From the NCBI GenBank assembly GCA_026196275.1, contig JAPHTQ010000002.1:34736-98735 (forward strand): DNA of 64,000 nt, in the 5' to 3' direction. The notes under the pieces were generated by a model, which was not told where the DNA came from, did no database searches, and worked only from the letters and a program-made list of their open reading frames with translations. A program made the position numbers and the translations under genes. The number at the start of each line of letters is the position of its first letter. Position 1 is the first letter of the stretch. This DNA is from Gammaproteobacteria bacterium (lineage in GTDB: Bacteria > Pseudomonadota > Gammaproteobacteria > Thiohalomonadales > Thiohalomonadaceae). This document shows, one piece after another, positions 36,325-44,717 of this stretch.

Positions 36325-36969
36325 TTATTCATCCTCCTGGGCGGCGATGGGGCAGCCGCCGAGGCTGTGCCACAAGTTGACGATGGCACAGAACAGATCG
36401 GCGGTGCGCTCGGCATCGTAGATCGCCGAGTGGGCCTGGCTGTTGTCCCACTCGATGCCGGCCGCCTGGGCCGCCTTGGCAAGCACCGTCTGGCCATAGG
36501 CGAGACCGCCGAGGGTGGCGGTGTCGAAGGTGCTGAAACTGTGGAACGGGCTCTTTTTGTTGCCGGTCCGTTCGATTGCCGCCTTGATAAAACCGAGATC
36601 GAAGAACGGGTTGTGGCCGACCAGGATGGCCCGGGTACAGCCCTGCGCCTTTACCTCCTCGCGGATAGGGGTAAAGATATACTCCAGTGCCCGTGCCTCG
36701 GCTTTGGCCATGCGAAACGGGTTGAACGGATCGATGCCGGTGAAGTCGAGGGCGCGCTGGTCCAGGTTGGCGCCGGGGAACGGCTCTACGTGACAGGCGT
36801 GGCTCTCGTGGCGAAAGAGCCGGCCGCTACTGTCCATGCGCACGGTAACCGCCGCGATCTCCAGCAGGGCATCGGTTTCGGCCTTAAATCCTGCGGTCTC
36901 TACGTCAACCACAACGGGCAGGAAGCCGCGAAAGCGGTTGGCGATTTGGTATATGCTTGGCTCTGACAT
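36325..36969 (-). CDS. rnt: Ribonuclease T
   Basis: This is a 214-aa DEDDh 3'-5' exoribonuclease that trims the ends of tRNA and other stable RNAs. Motifs are VVDVETAGF (DE), LVGHNPFFDLGF (D) and HSAIYDAERTADLF (H, D). Length and sequence agree with gammaproteobacterial RNase T. It is a single gene on the minus strand, convergent with the cytochrome operon. Confidence 0.96.
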   Translation of the reverse strand: MSEPSIYQIANRFRGFLPVVVDVETAGFKAETDALLEIAAVTVRMDSSGRLFRHESHACHVEPFPGANLDQRALDFTGIDPFNPFRMAKAEARALEYIFTPIREEVKAQGCTRAILVGHNPFFDLGFIKAAIERTGNKKSPFHSFSTFDTATLGGLAYGQTVLAKAAQAAGIEWDNSQAHSAIYDAERTADLFCAIVNLWHSLGGCPIAAQEDE

Positions 36970-37022
36970 GGGGGCAGAGCTTACCGGATCGCCGCCCTTT
37001 TTTCTAAGGCAGGAGTAAATCG

Positions 37023-37898
37023 ATGGAAAAAAAATCCCACAGGGTACTTATTGGTGCGCTATGTTTGCTCGTCGCGCTGCTCTCGGGGGCAGTGCATGCC
37101 GAGCAGGCGTTGCTGTGGCGTGTTGAGAGCGCACAAGGGGTGACCAGTCATCTGTTTGGCACCATTCACTCCGAGGATCAGCGGGTTACCGACTTGCCCA
37201 GGGTAGTGGAGCAGGCCTTTGCCCAGGCTGAAACCGTGGTGCTGGAGATAGAGCTGGCAGCGGAGGCGCAGGGAAAAATGGCGCAGGCCATCATGCTGCC
37301 CCCGGCACAGCAGCTGTCCGACCTGGTGCCCAGCGAACTCTATCGTGACGCCATCTCGGCGATGGCAGAGCGGGGTTATCCCGAGGCGTTCACCGCCAGG
37401 CTGCATCCCTGGGCCGTATTACTCACCCTGAGTATGCCACAACCGAAAACCGGACAGTTCCTGGATAAGGTGCTGTATGACCGAGCTATTGAGCAAGGCA
37501 AGGCGATCCAGGGGCTTGAGAGCGTGGATGAGCAGTTGGCGATTTTCCGTGAGTTGTCACTGGCGGATCAGCAGGTATTGCTAGAACAGACTTTACAGGA
37601 TTATCAGCAGTTGCCCGAACTGATGGAGGCAATGACCCGTGCCTGGCTGGAACGGGATATGGATCAACTGGTTGCGCTGAACCGGGAGAACATGCAAGGC
37701 CTTCCCGAGGCGTTGCGGCAGCGGTTCGGCCAGCGTCTGGTGGAGGAGCGTAACCACCGTATGGCAGAGCGTGCACTGGCCTTGCTGCAGCAGCAGGGAG
37801 GGGTCTTTATTGCCGTGGGGGCGATGCACCTGCCGGGCGAGGAGGGGCTGGTGGCACTACTGCGTGAGCAGGACATGACGCTAACCCCGGTTTACTGA
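37023..37898 (+). CDS. TraB/GumN family protein
   Basis: This is a 291-aa exported protein with an N-terminal signal (about 1-26). It shows the TraB/Tiki-fold signatures HLFGTIHSED (two-residue metal site GTIH) and the C-terminal VGAMHLPGEEGLV, with the EIEL and HPWAVLLTLS segments between. The family resembles Tiki-type metalloproteases. Bacterial members have no agreed substrate. CAGGAG precedes ATG. It stands alone, divergent from rnt. Confidence 0.9.
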   Translation: MEKKSHRVLIGALCLLVALLSGAVHAEQALLWRVESAQGVTSHLFGTIHSEDQRVTDLPRVVEQAFAQAETVVLEIELAAEAQGKMAQAIMLPPAQQLSDLVPSELYRDAISAMAERGYPEAFTARLHPWAVLLTLSMPQPKTGQFLDKVLYDRAIEQGKAIQGLESVDEQLAIFRELSLADQQVLLEQTLQDYQQLPELMEAMTRAWLERDMDQLVALNRENMQGLPEALRQRFGQRLVEERNHRMAERALALLQQQGGVFIAVGAMHLPGEEGLVALLREQDMTLTPVY

Positions 37899-37974
37899 GC
37901 AAGCCCGATAACCGCCATTCTCGTCATGCCCGGATGAGGCCGAATGTGTCCCTATTTATGGCGGGGTAAACTGG

Positions 37975-39006
37975 TCAGACCAGGCGCCAGTGCACCTGCT
38001 CTCCTGCCCGGTAGGGTACCAGCACATCCTCGCCGAAGGGGTAGCTGGCGGGCACTTTCCACTCCTCCTTGCGCAGGGTAATGGTGTCGTGGTTGCGCGG
38101 CAGGCCGTAGAAGTCGGCGCCGTGGAAGCTGGCAAAACCCTCCAGCCGCTCCAGTGCACCGGCCTGCTCGAACAGCTCGGCATAGAGCTCGATGGCGGCG
38201 TGGGCCGAGTACATGCCAGCGCAGCCGCAGGCACTCTCCTTGTCGCCTTTGGCGTGTGGCGCGCTGTCGGTGCCGAGGAAGAATTTGGGATTGCCGGAGG
38301 TGGCCACCTCCACCAGCACCTCGCGGTGGCTTTCGCGTTTGAGTACCGGCAGGCAGTAGTGGTGCGGGCGGATACCGCCAACCAGCATGGCGTTGCGGTT
38401 GAGTAGCAGGTGCTGGGGGGTGATGGTCGCCGCCACGTTGTCGCCGGCGTGGAGCACGAAATCGGCCATCTCTCGGGTGGTGATATGTTCAGCCACCACC
38501 TTTAGTTGCGGGATGTGCTCCAGCAGCGGTTTGAGTACTGTGTCGAGAAATTCCGCCTCCCGGTCGAAGATGTCCACGCTCGCCTCGGTGACCTCGCCGT
38601 GGACCAGCAGCGGCATGCCCAGTTCGGCCATGGTGCGCAGCGCCGCCTCCGGTTTGTAGATGTGGGTCACCCCCGAGGCGGAGTTGGTGGTGGCGCCGGC
38701 GGGGTAGAGCTTGACCGCCTTGACCAGGCCGCTCTCATGGGCCCTGAGGATCTCCTCCGGCGGGGTGTTGTCGGTCAGATAGAGGGTCATCAGCGGGGTA
38801 AAGTCGCTGCCCTCGGGCAGGGCCGTGAGGATGCGTTCACGGTAAGCCAGCGCCTGCGAGGTGGTGGTCACCGGCGGCTTGAGATTGGGCATGATAATGG
38901 CACGGGCAAAGCGCTCGGCGCTGTGGCCGACCACGGCCTTGAGTGCGGCATCGTCACGCAGGTGCAGATGCCAGTCATCGGGGCGGGTGAGGGTCAGTTG
39001 TTGCAT
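37975..39006 (-). CDS. pyrC: Dihydroorotase PyrC
   Basis: This is a 343-aa zinc amidohydrolase closing carbamoyl-aspartate to dihydroorotate in pyrimidine synthesis. Motifs are DWHLHLRD (zinc His pair), [21 protein letters not shown] (the carbamylated Lys), [12 protein letters not shown] and LGTDSAPH. It is the homodimeric type II form typical of Gammaproteobacteria. Monocistronic. Confidence 0.97.
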   Translation of the reverse strand: MQQLTLTRPDDWHLHLRDDAALKAVVGHSAERFARAIIMPNLKPPVTTTSQALAYRERILTALPEGSDFTPLMTLYLTDNTPPEEILRAHESGLVKAVKLYPAGATTNSASGVTHIYKPEAALRTMAELGMPLLVHGEVTEASVDIFDREAEFLDTVLKPLLEHIPQLKVVAEHITTREMADFVLHAGDNVAATITPQHLLLNRNAMLVGGIRPHHYCLPVLKRESHREVLVEVATSGNPKFFLGTDSAPHAKGDKESACGCAGMYSAHAAIELYAELFEQAGALERLEGFASFHGADFYGLPRNHDTITLRKEEWKVPASYPFGEDVLVPYRAGEQVHWRLV

Positions 39007-39113
39007 CGTTATCAGTCTACCGAATCGTAAGATGGTTGGTGGGCAGAGGTTTATCTGCTTGTCGTCCCTTACGGACTATCCTAGCATGACTCCTCTTTTT
39101 CCCGGTATAAGGT

Positions 39114-39449
39114 GTGATTGTGGAGTGGTTGCTGGTGGGATTGGCACTGGCCGCCTGGGGCTGGTACAGCGGTACGCAGGCCAAGGAGGTGGCGGTGCGT
39201 TCGGCACGGCGTGCCTGCGAGAGAAACCAGCAGCAGTTGCTGGATGAGACGGTGGCACTTTCGGCGCTACGGTTGCGCCGCGACCGCAGTGGACAGGTAC
39301 GTCTGTTGCGCCGTTATGACTTTGAGTTCAGCGCAGACGGTGAGGGGCGCCATTGTGGTGAAATTGAGTTGTTGGGGCGAAGGGTGGTGGCAACCAACCT
39401 GGAGCTGAATGGTTTTGTTTTATATGAGCAAGAGGCCGATGAGTCGTAA
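39114..39449 (+). CDS. DUF3301 membrane-anchored protein
   Basis: This is a 111-aa protein with one N-terminal helix (WLLVGLALAAWGWYSG) and a cytoplasmic or periplasmic basic domain (RLRRDRSGQVRLLRRYDFEFS). This is the layout of DUF3301 proteins, common in Gammaproteobacteria and of unknown function. The start is GTG at 39114, or more likely GTG at 39120, which is 7 bases after AAGG. It is divergent from pyrC. Confidence 0.8.
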   Translation: MIVEWLLVGLALAAWGWYSGTQAKEVAVRSARRACERNQQQLLDETVALSALRLRRDRSGQVRLLRRYDFEFSADGEGRHCGEIELLGRRVVATNLELNGFVLYEQEADES

Positions 39450-39567
39450 CCGCCGTTGTTGTGATGCCGTGCGATGGCCACGGGCCAAATATTGTCCCTT
39501 CTTTGCTATATAAAGTATGCTTAGCAACCATAAATAGAATGAATCCCCTTAAGGAGGGTGAGTTGTC

Positions 39568-40467
39568 ATGGCAGATCGACGACTACAGGTGTTTCATACC
39601 GTGGCGCGCTTGCTCAGTTTTACCAAGGCGGCCGAATCGTTACATATGACTCAGCCGGCGGTCACCTTTCAGGTGCGCCAGCTTGAGGAGTATTTCAATA
39701 CCCGGCTGTTCGATCGGACGCACAACCGCATCAGCCTGACAGAGGCCGGTCAACGGGTCTACGGTTATGCCGATCGAATCTCCGCCCTCTATGCTGAAAT
39801 GGAAAACTCGGTACGCGATCTGACCGGCGAGGTCAGCGGTGTACTGCTGCTGGGCGCCAGTACCACCATCGCTGAGTATATGCTGCCGGCCCTGTTGGGC
39901 GACTTTAAGGCTAAATATCCCGAGGTCTCCATCCGCCTGCAGGTGGCCAATACCGATGGTATCGTCTCTATGGTGGAGAACAATGTGATCGATTTGGGTG
40001 TGGTCGAGGCGCCGGTGAGTAATAAAAACCTGGTGGTGGAGAACTGCCGGATGGACAAGATGGTACTCATTGTCCCGCCGGGGCATGAACTGGCAAAGAA
40101 AAAGAGCGTGCCGATCAGTGATCTTACCAAGTTCCCCTACATCTGTCGTGAGGAGGGCTCTGGCACCCGTGAGGTGATGCTGGAGGCGGTCACCGATGCC
40201 GGCGCCAATCCGCAGGATCTCAACATCGTCATGGAGCTGGGTAGCCCCGAGGCGGTCAAGGGTGCGGTGGAGGCCGGTATGGGGATCTCCATTCTTTCAC
40301 GTGCCACTATCGACAAGGAGTTGCGGCTTGGCTCTCTGGTGGCGGTGGATCTGGACACTCCGCTGGAGCGTCCCTTCTCCTTCGTACATCAGAAGCAGAA
40401 ATTCCGTCTGAGAGCGATGGAAAAACTGCTCGATTTTGCCCGTCACTACTGCAAGGAACACCCTTGA
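39568..40467 (+). CDS. LysR-type transcriptional regulator
   Basis: This is a 299-aa regulator with an N-terminal winged helix (FHTVARLLSFTKAAESLHMTQPAVTFQVRQLE) and a periplasmic-binding-protein-like effector domain (about 90-295). The effector domain resembles CysL/CbbR-type members. AAGGAGG precedes ATG by 10 bases. It is followed 28 bp later by an unknown gene on the same strand. The target and co-inducer cannot be read from the sequence. Confidence 0.93.
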   Translation: MADRRLQVFHTVARLLSFTKAAESLHMTQPAVTFQVRQLEEYFNTRLFDRTHNRISLTEAGQRVYGYADRISALYAEMENSVRDLTGEVSGVLLLGASTTIAEYMLPALLGDFKAKYPEVSIRLQVANTDGIVSMVENNVIDLGVVEAPVSNKNLVVENCRMDKMVLIVPPGHELAKKKSVPISDLTKFPYICREEGSGTREVMLEAVTDAGANPQDLNIVMELGSPEAVKGAVEAGMGISILSRATIDKELRLGSLVAVDLDTPLERPFSFVHQKQKFRLRAMEKLLDFARHYCKEHP

Positions 40468-40495
40468 TTATGGCCGGAAGTGAGAGGTCGCAGCG

Positions 40496-40867
40496 GTGCT
40501 GAACCCGGAAAACAGGAATAAATCTGAGCGACGTTTGACAGCGATCTACGGGCGCCTGTCCGAGGCGGAGCAAAAGACACTGCTCGATTTTGCCGAGTTT
40601 CTGGCCACGCGGAGTGAACCGGCAGAGACGCTCTCGCTGGAGCTGAAAGCTATTCCGCGCCCGCAGGAGGAGAGTGTGGTTGCCGCAATGAAGCGGTTGC
40701 GCGAGACCTACCACATGCTGGATCACTCCAAAATGCTGCACGAGGCCTCCGGTTTGATGGCTCAACACATGATGCAGGGACGTCCGGCCGAGGAGGTGAT
40801 CGACGAGCTGGAGAAGATCTTCCGCCGCGATTTTGATAAATTTCTTGAGGCACAGGGCAAGTCGTAA
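40496..40867 (+). CDS. Conserved-looking 123-aa protein of unknown function
   Basis: I recognise no named family. It is a mostly helical, charged, soluble protein with a segment LSEAEQKTLLDFAEFLATR that resembles the N-terminal helix of small regulatory or toxin-antitoxin-like proteins, but there is no DNA-binding motif. The start is GTG. The TAA stop overlaps the next ATG by one base (TAATG), so it is co-translated with the PerM-type permease and may be its accessory. Confidence 0.7.
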   Translation: MLNPENRNKSERRLTAIYGRLSEAEQKTLLDFAEFLATRSEPAETLSLELKAIPRPQEESVVAAMKRLRETYHMLDHSKMLHEASGLMAQHMMQGRPAEEVIDELEKIFRRDFDKFLEAQGKS

Positions 40868-41937
40868 TGGGGATCCTTCGCCAGTGGTTCGAGCGGTACT
40901 TTTCCGATCCGCAGGCCATCGTACTGGCGGTCATACTGCTGTTCGGTTTTGGGATTGTCCTGACTCTCGGTTCGATGCTGGCGCCGGTACTGGCCAGTAT
41001 CGTGATCGCCTATCTGCTGGAGGGGATTGTCATCTCCCTTGAGCATCACGGTGCCCGGCGCAACCGTGTCTTCATCCTGGTCTTCCTGGTCTTTATGGCC
41101 TTTCTGCTGTTCCTGCTGTTCGCCGTGGTGCCACTGTTGTGGGGACAGGCGGCGGAGCTGGCGCAGGAGCTGCCAAACTATGTGCGCAAGGGGCAGGAGG
41201 CGTTGCTGCGCCTTCCTGAGCATTACGCCTTCATCTCCGAGGAGCAGATACGCGAGCTCATTGGTGCACTCTCTCGTGAGGTGACCCTGCAGGGGCACCG
41301 ACTGCTGTCGCTCTCTCTCTCCTCCATCCCGGGGGTGATTACCCTTCTGGTCTACCTGATTCTGGTGCCGTTGCTGGTCTTTTTCTTTCTCAAAGACAAG
41401 GTACGACTGGTCGCCTGGTTTACCGGTTTTCTTCCCAGGGAGCGAAAGTTGACCACACAGGTGTGGCACGAGGTAGATCAGCAGCTTGGCAACTATGTGC
41501 GCGGCAAGTTCTGGGAGATCCTGATCGTCGGTGGCACCACCTACGTGGTGTTTGCCTTAATGGGGCTGAAGTACGCCATCCTGATGGCCGTGCTGGTGGG
41601 GCTGTCGGTGGTGGTGCCCTATATCGGCGCGGCGGTGGTGACGGTGCCGGTGGCGGTGGTGGCCTACTTCCAGTGGGGTTGGGGCGCCGATTTCGCCTGG
41701 CTGATGATCGCCTACGGCATTATTCAGGCGCTGGATGGTAATGTATTGGTGCCGCTGCTCTTTTCCGAGGTGGTGAATCTGCATCCGGTGGCGATCATTG
41801 TGGCGATACTGGTCTTCGGCGGTCTGTGGGGCTTCTGGGGTGTGTTCTTTGCCATCCCCCTGGCAACCCTGGTCAGTGCCATTATCAGTGCCTGGCCGCG
41901 GCCGGATAAACTGGATGAGTTAAGGTCGCAGGAGTAA
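40867..41937 (+). CDS. AI-2E/PerM family permease
   Basis: This is a 356-aa inner-membrane protein with about eight helices and a hydrophilic cytoplasmic segment (about 90-150). It has the family signature GKFWEILIVGGTTYVVFALMG and PYIGAAVVTVPV. The family contains putative AI-2 exporters and Na+/H+ antiporters, so the substrate is open. It is coupled to the upstream unknown gene by a TAATG overlap. Confidence 0.9.
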   Translation: MGILRQWFERYFSDPQAIVLAVILLFGFGIVLTLGSMLAPVLASIVIAYLLEGIVISLEHHGARRNRVFILVFLVFMAFLLFLLFAVVPLLWGQAAELAQELPNYVRKGQEALLRLPEHYAFISEEQIRELIGALSREVTLQGHRLLSLSLSSIPGVITLLVYLILVPLLVFFFLKDKVRLVAWFTGFLPRERKLTTQVWHEVDQQLGNYVRGKFWEILIVGGTTYVVFALMGLKYAILMAVLVGLSVVVPYIGAAVVTVPVAVVAYFQWGWGADFAWLMIAYGIIQALDGNVLVPLLFSEVVNLHPVAIIVAILVFGGLWGFWGVFFAIPLATLVSAIISAWPRPDKLDELRSQE

Positions 41938-41940
41938 GGC

Positions 41941-42345
41941 TCAGCGGGTGCGGATCCGCTCAAAGTGCTCTCGCCGCACGCGCCATTTGCCATCTCCCTC
42001 CCGCTGCAGGGTGATCTCCTTGTTGATAATCACTACCTTGCCATTGAAAGCACGCATCGTCTCCTCCACGGTGAAGCGTAGCTGACCGTCCTCTTTGCTC
42101 AGGATATCGTGCAGACGGTAGCTGAGGCTGTGCAGCAGTTTTTTCTCGAATTCATTCTTGCGCCGCACCTTCCAGCCTGTGTAACCGATGCTCTCCACGT
42201 TGGGGATCCCGGTGACCTCGACCTGGTGTGATACCAGCCCCATGTGGGCCCTCAGATCCCAGGTGGCGGCGCTGAAGGCCAGCTCGTCAAGCCACTGCCG
42301 GGCGATCTTTTCCGCTTCCCGTTGCATGAAATGAATTTCCGTCAT
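41941..42345 (-). CDS. 134-aa protein of unknown function, NTF2-like layout
   Basis: I do not recognise the family with confidence. The protein is soluble, with an N-terminal helix pair followed by beta-rich C-terminal half (LRFTVEETMRAFNGKVVIINKEITLQ), an arrangement reminiscent of SnoaL/NTF2-like proteins. It is convergent with the PerM gene (3-bp gap) and divergent from the PDH operon. An internal ATG at 42327 is an alternative start. Confidence 0.65.
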   Translation of the reverse strand: MTEIHFMQREAEKIARQWLDELAFSAATWDLRAHMGLVSHQVEVTGIPNVESIGYTGWKVRRKNEFEKKLLHSLSYRLHDILSKEDGQLRFTVEETMRAFNGKVVIINKEITLQREGDGKWRVRREHFERIRTR

Positions 42346-42447
42346 TACGTTTCGTTATTGTTGTGGTTTGGGGGATGTTACCGAGCCGGATAATGAACCG
42401 CAATAACCTGTTTTTCTTTAATTTTAGCAACTTATTTCCTGATTAAT

Positions 42448-42475
42448 TTGGTTGGTCTCCTTGACCTGCTATATT
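42448..42475 (+). promoter_or_regulatory. Possible sigma-70 promoter of the PDH operon
   Basis: TTGGTT (42448-42453) and TATATT (42470-42475) are separated by 16 bases, about 95 bp upstream of the E1 alpha start, in an AT-rich stretch. Pattern only. Confidence 0.4.
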
Positions 42476-42569
42476 TTACGAATCAACATAGCAGGCTTTG
42501 CAAACCGGGAATATGCCCCCATAAAAGGGTCAATCCTGACTGTTTCCGATAACTTGATAAGGGAGCGCC

Positions 42570-43562
42570 ATGAACGCCGCTGACAAAAAACGGCTGCTAC
42601 GCGAGATGCTTTTTGCGCGCCGCTTCGAAGAACGCTGCTACGAGGCCTATGTTGAACGCAAAATAGGGGGCTTTCTGCATCTCTATCCCGGCCAGGAGGC
42701 CTGCGTCCATGGGGTGATGGAGGCGGCCAGACCGGGGCATGACTACGTGATCACCGGCTATCGTGATCACGTCCATGCCATCAAGTGCGGCTCCGACCCC
42801 AAGGTGGTGATGGCCGAGCTGTTCGGCAAGGAGACCGGCTGCAGCAAGGGCCGTGGCGGTTCGATGCACATCTTCGATGTAGACAAGCGTTTCATGGGCG
42901 GTTATGCCCTGGTGGGCGGCCCTTTCCCGCTGGCAGCCGGTATGGCCAAGGCGATCAAGCTCAAGGGTGGCGATGAGATCGCCCTCTGTTTCCTCGGCGA
43001 TGCGGCCAACAACCAGGGGGTCTTCCACGAGTCACTGAACATGGCCGCCGTGTGGAAGCTGCCGGTGCTCTATGTGACCGAGAACAACCTCTACGGCATC
43101 GGCACCCGCATCGAGCGTTCCACTGCCGTGCTGGATCAATACAAGCGCGCCTGCGGGTATGACATTCCCTCCGCCCAGGCCGACGGCCAGGATATCGACG
43201 AGGTCTTCAAGGCGGCGAAGAAGGCGGTCGACCATGTCCGCTCCGGCAAGGGGCCCTACCTGCTCGAGCTGATGACCTACCGCTACCGCGGCCACTCGAT
43301 GTCCGACTCCAACGCCTACCGCGAGAAGGAGGAGGAGAAGGAGTGGGGCAAGCGCGACCCGATCATTATCCTGCGTGACCGCCTGATCGAGGCCGGTGAA
43401 ATCTCCGAGGAGGACTACAGGACGATGGACAAGGCGATCATCGACGAGATCGAAAACGAGATCATTCCCTTCTGCGAGGAGTCACCCGAACCCGATGTTT
43501 CGGAGCTGGAGAAGTATGTCCTGGCTGAAAACGACCCATATGTGAAGGGAGGGGCGCAATAA
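42570..43562 (+). CDS. pdhA: Pyruvate dehydrogenase E1 alpha subunit
   Basis: This is a 330-aa thiamine-diphosphate decarboxylase subunit of the alpha2beta2 E1 type (not the AceE single-chain form common in Gammaproteobacteria). It has GGSMHIFD, the TPP/Mg motif FLGDAANNQG to TENN, and the phosphorylation-loop region YRYRGHSMSD. GGGAGCG precedes ATG. It overlaps the E1 beta gene by one base (TAATG). The substrate is most likely pyruvate. Acetoin or a branched-chain oxoacid cannot be excluded by eye. Confidence 0.92.
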   Translation: MNAADKKRLLREMLFARRFEERCYEAYVERKIGGFLHLYPGQEACVHGVMEAARPGHDYVITGYRDHVHAIKCGSDPKVVMAELFGKETGCSKGRGGSMHIFDVDKRFMGGYALVGGPFPLAAGMAKAIKLKGGDEIALCFLGDAANNQGVFHESLNMAAVWKLPVLYVTENNLYGIGTRIERSTAVLDQYKRACGYDIPSAQADGQDIDEVFKAAKKAVDHVRSGKGPYLLELMTYRYRGHSMSDSNAYREKEEEKEWGKRDPIIILRDRLIEAGEISEEDYRTMDKAIIDEIENEIIPFCEESPEPDVSELEKYVLAENDPYVKGGAQ

Positions 43563-44542
43563 TGGCTGAACTGATGTATTGGGAGGCGATCCGCCGCGCC
43601 CACGATGAGGAGATGGCACGCGATCCGCTGGTGATCGCCATGGGCGAGGATATCGGCGTTGCCGGTGGCACCTACAAGGCCACCTCCGGTCTCTACGACA
43701 AGTACGGCGAGGAGCGGGTGATCGACACCCCGATCTCGGAGGGCGGTTACACCGGCCTGGGGATCGGCGCCTCCTTTATCGGCGTGCGCCCGATTATCGA
43801 GATCATGTCGGTCAATTTCGCCTGGCTGGCCACCGACCAGATCGTCAACACCGCCGCCAAGGTGCGCTATATGTCCGGTGGCCAGCTCGAAGCCCCGGTG
43901 GTGATCCGCTCCCCCGGTGGCACCGCCCACCAGCTCGGGGCGCAGCACTCGGCGCGCATGGAGAAAGTATTCATGGGGATCGCCGGGCTGCGCGTGGTCA
44001 CCCCCTCCAGTCCGCGCCAGGCCTACGGCCTGCTCAAGTCCGCGGTACGTTGCAACGACCCGGTGTTCATTAATGAGCACGAGCTGATGTACAACATGAA
44101 GGATGAGGTGCCTGACGAGGAGTACTTCATGCCGCTGGAGGGCTCTGAAGTGGCGCGTGAAGGGGCCGATGTAACCCTATTCGCCTACAATATATCGGTG
44201 CACTGGTCGCTGCAGGCGGCCGAGGAGCTGGCCAGGCATGGCATCAATGCCGAGGTGATCGATCTCTACGCCCTGGCACCGCTGGATCGCGAGGGGATCA
44301 AGGCCTCCGTGGCCAAGACCCACCGTGCGGTGATCGTCGAAGAGGCCGAGGCCCCGGTCGGCGTCGGCAGTGAGGTGATGGCGATCATCAATGAAGAGTG
44401 CTTCTTCGAACTGGACGCCCCGCCGCTGCGCGTCTCGGCGAAGAATGTCCCCATCCCTTACAACCGTACGCTGGAGAAAGCCTCCATCCCGACGGCCAAG
44501 GATGTGGTCAACGCCGTGTTGAACATGTTCGGAAAAGGCTAA
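43562..44542 (+). CDS. pdhB: Pyruvate dehydrogenase E1 beta subunit
   Basis: This is a 326-aa partner of the alpha subunit. It has MGEDIGVAGGTYKATSGL, EIMSVNFAWLATDQIVNTAAK, and the C-terminal transketolase domain VIDLYALAPLD. The YMSGGQLEAPVVIRSPGG segment is typical of PDH beta chains. It is translated with E1 alpha. A repeat element separates it from the E2-E3 gene 175 bp downstream. Confidence 0.94.
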   Translation: MAELMYWEAIRRAHDEEMARDPLVIAMGEDIGVAGGTYKATSGLYDKYGEERVIDTPISEGGYTGLGIGASFIGVRPIIEIMSVNFAWLATDQIVNTAAKVRYMSGGQLEAPVVIRSPGGTAHQLGAQHSARMEKVFMGIAGLRVVTPSSPRQAYGLLKSAVRCNDPVFINEHELMYNMKDEVPDEEYFMPLEGSEVAREGADVTLFAYNISVHWSLQAAEELARHGINAEVIDLYALAPLDREGIKASVAKTHRAVIVEEAEAPVGVGSEVMAIINEECFFELDAPPLRVSAKNVPIPYNRTLEKASIPTAKDVVNAVLNMFGKG

Positions 44543-44546
44543 TAAT

Positions 44547-44701
44547 GCAGAGTACGCAGAGTACGCAGAGTACGCAGAGACGCAGAGGACGCGGAGAAGG
44601 ATTAATGCTGTTGGCATATAGTTTCACGTGGCGGGCTTGTTGTCATAATGTCCACGCACTATTTGTTTTTGCGTTCTCTGCGCCTTTGCGCCCTTTGCGT
44701 T
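44547..44701. repeat. Inverted repeat with 9-bp tandem array, pdhB to E2-E3
   Basis: The left arm starts with three exact tandem copies of GCAGAGTAC (44547-44573), followed by degenerate GCAGAGAC, GCAGAGGAC and GCGGAGAAG. The right arm (44668-44701) reads GCGTTCTCTGCGCCTTTGCG and on through CCCTTTGCGTT, its approximate reverse complement. It belongs to the CACAGAG/CGCAAAG family. It lies inside the PDH operon, so it is transcribed. Confidence 0.7.
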
Positions 44702-44717
44702 AAAAAAAGAAATCATT

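Noticed and set aside
44547..44590. Short direct repeats as a CRISPR array
   Set aside because: The 9-bp units are contiguous with no spacers and no cas genes are nearby.
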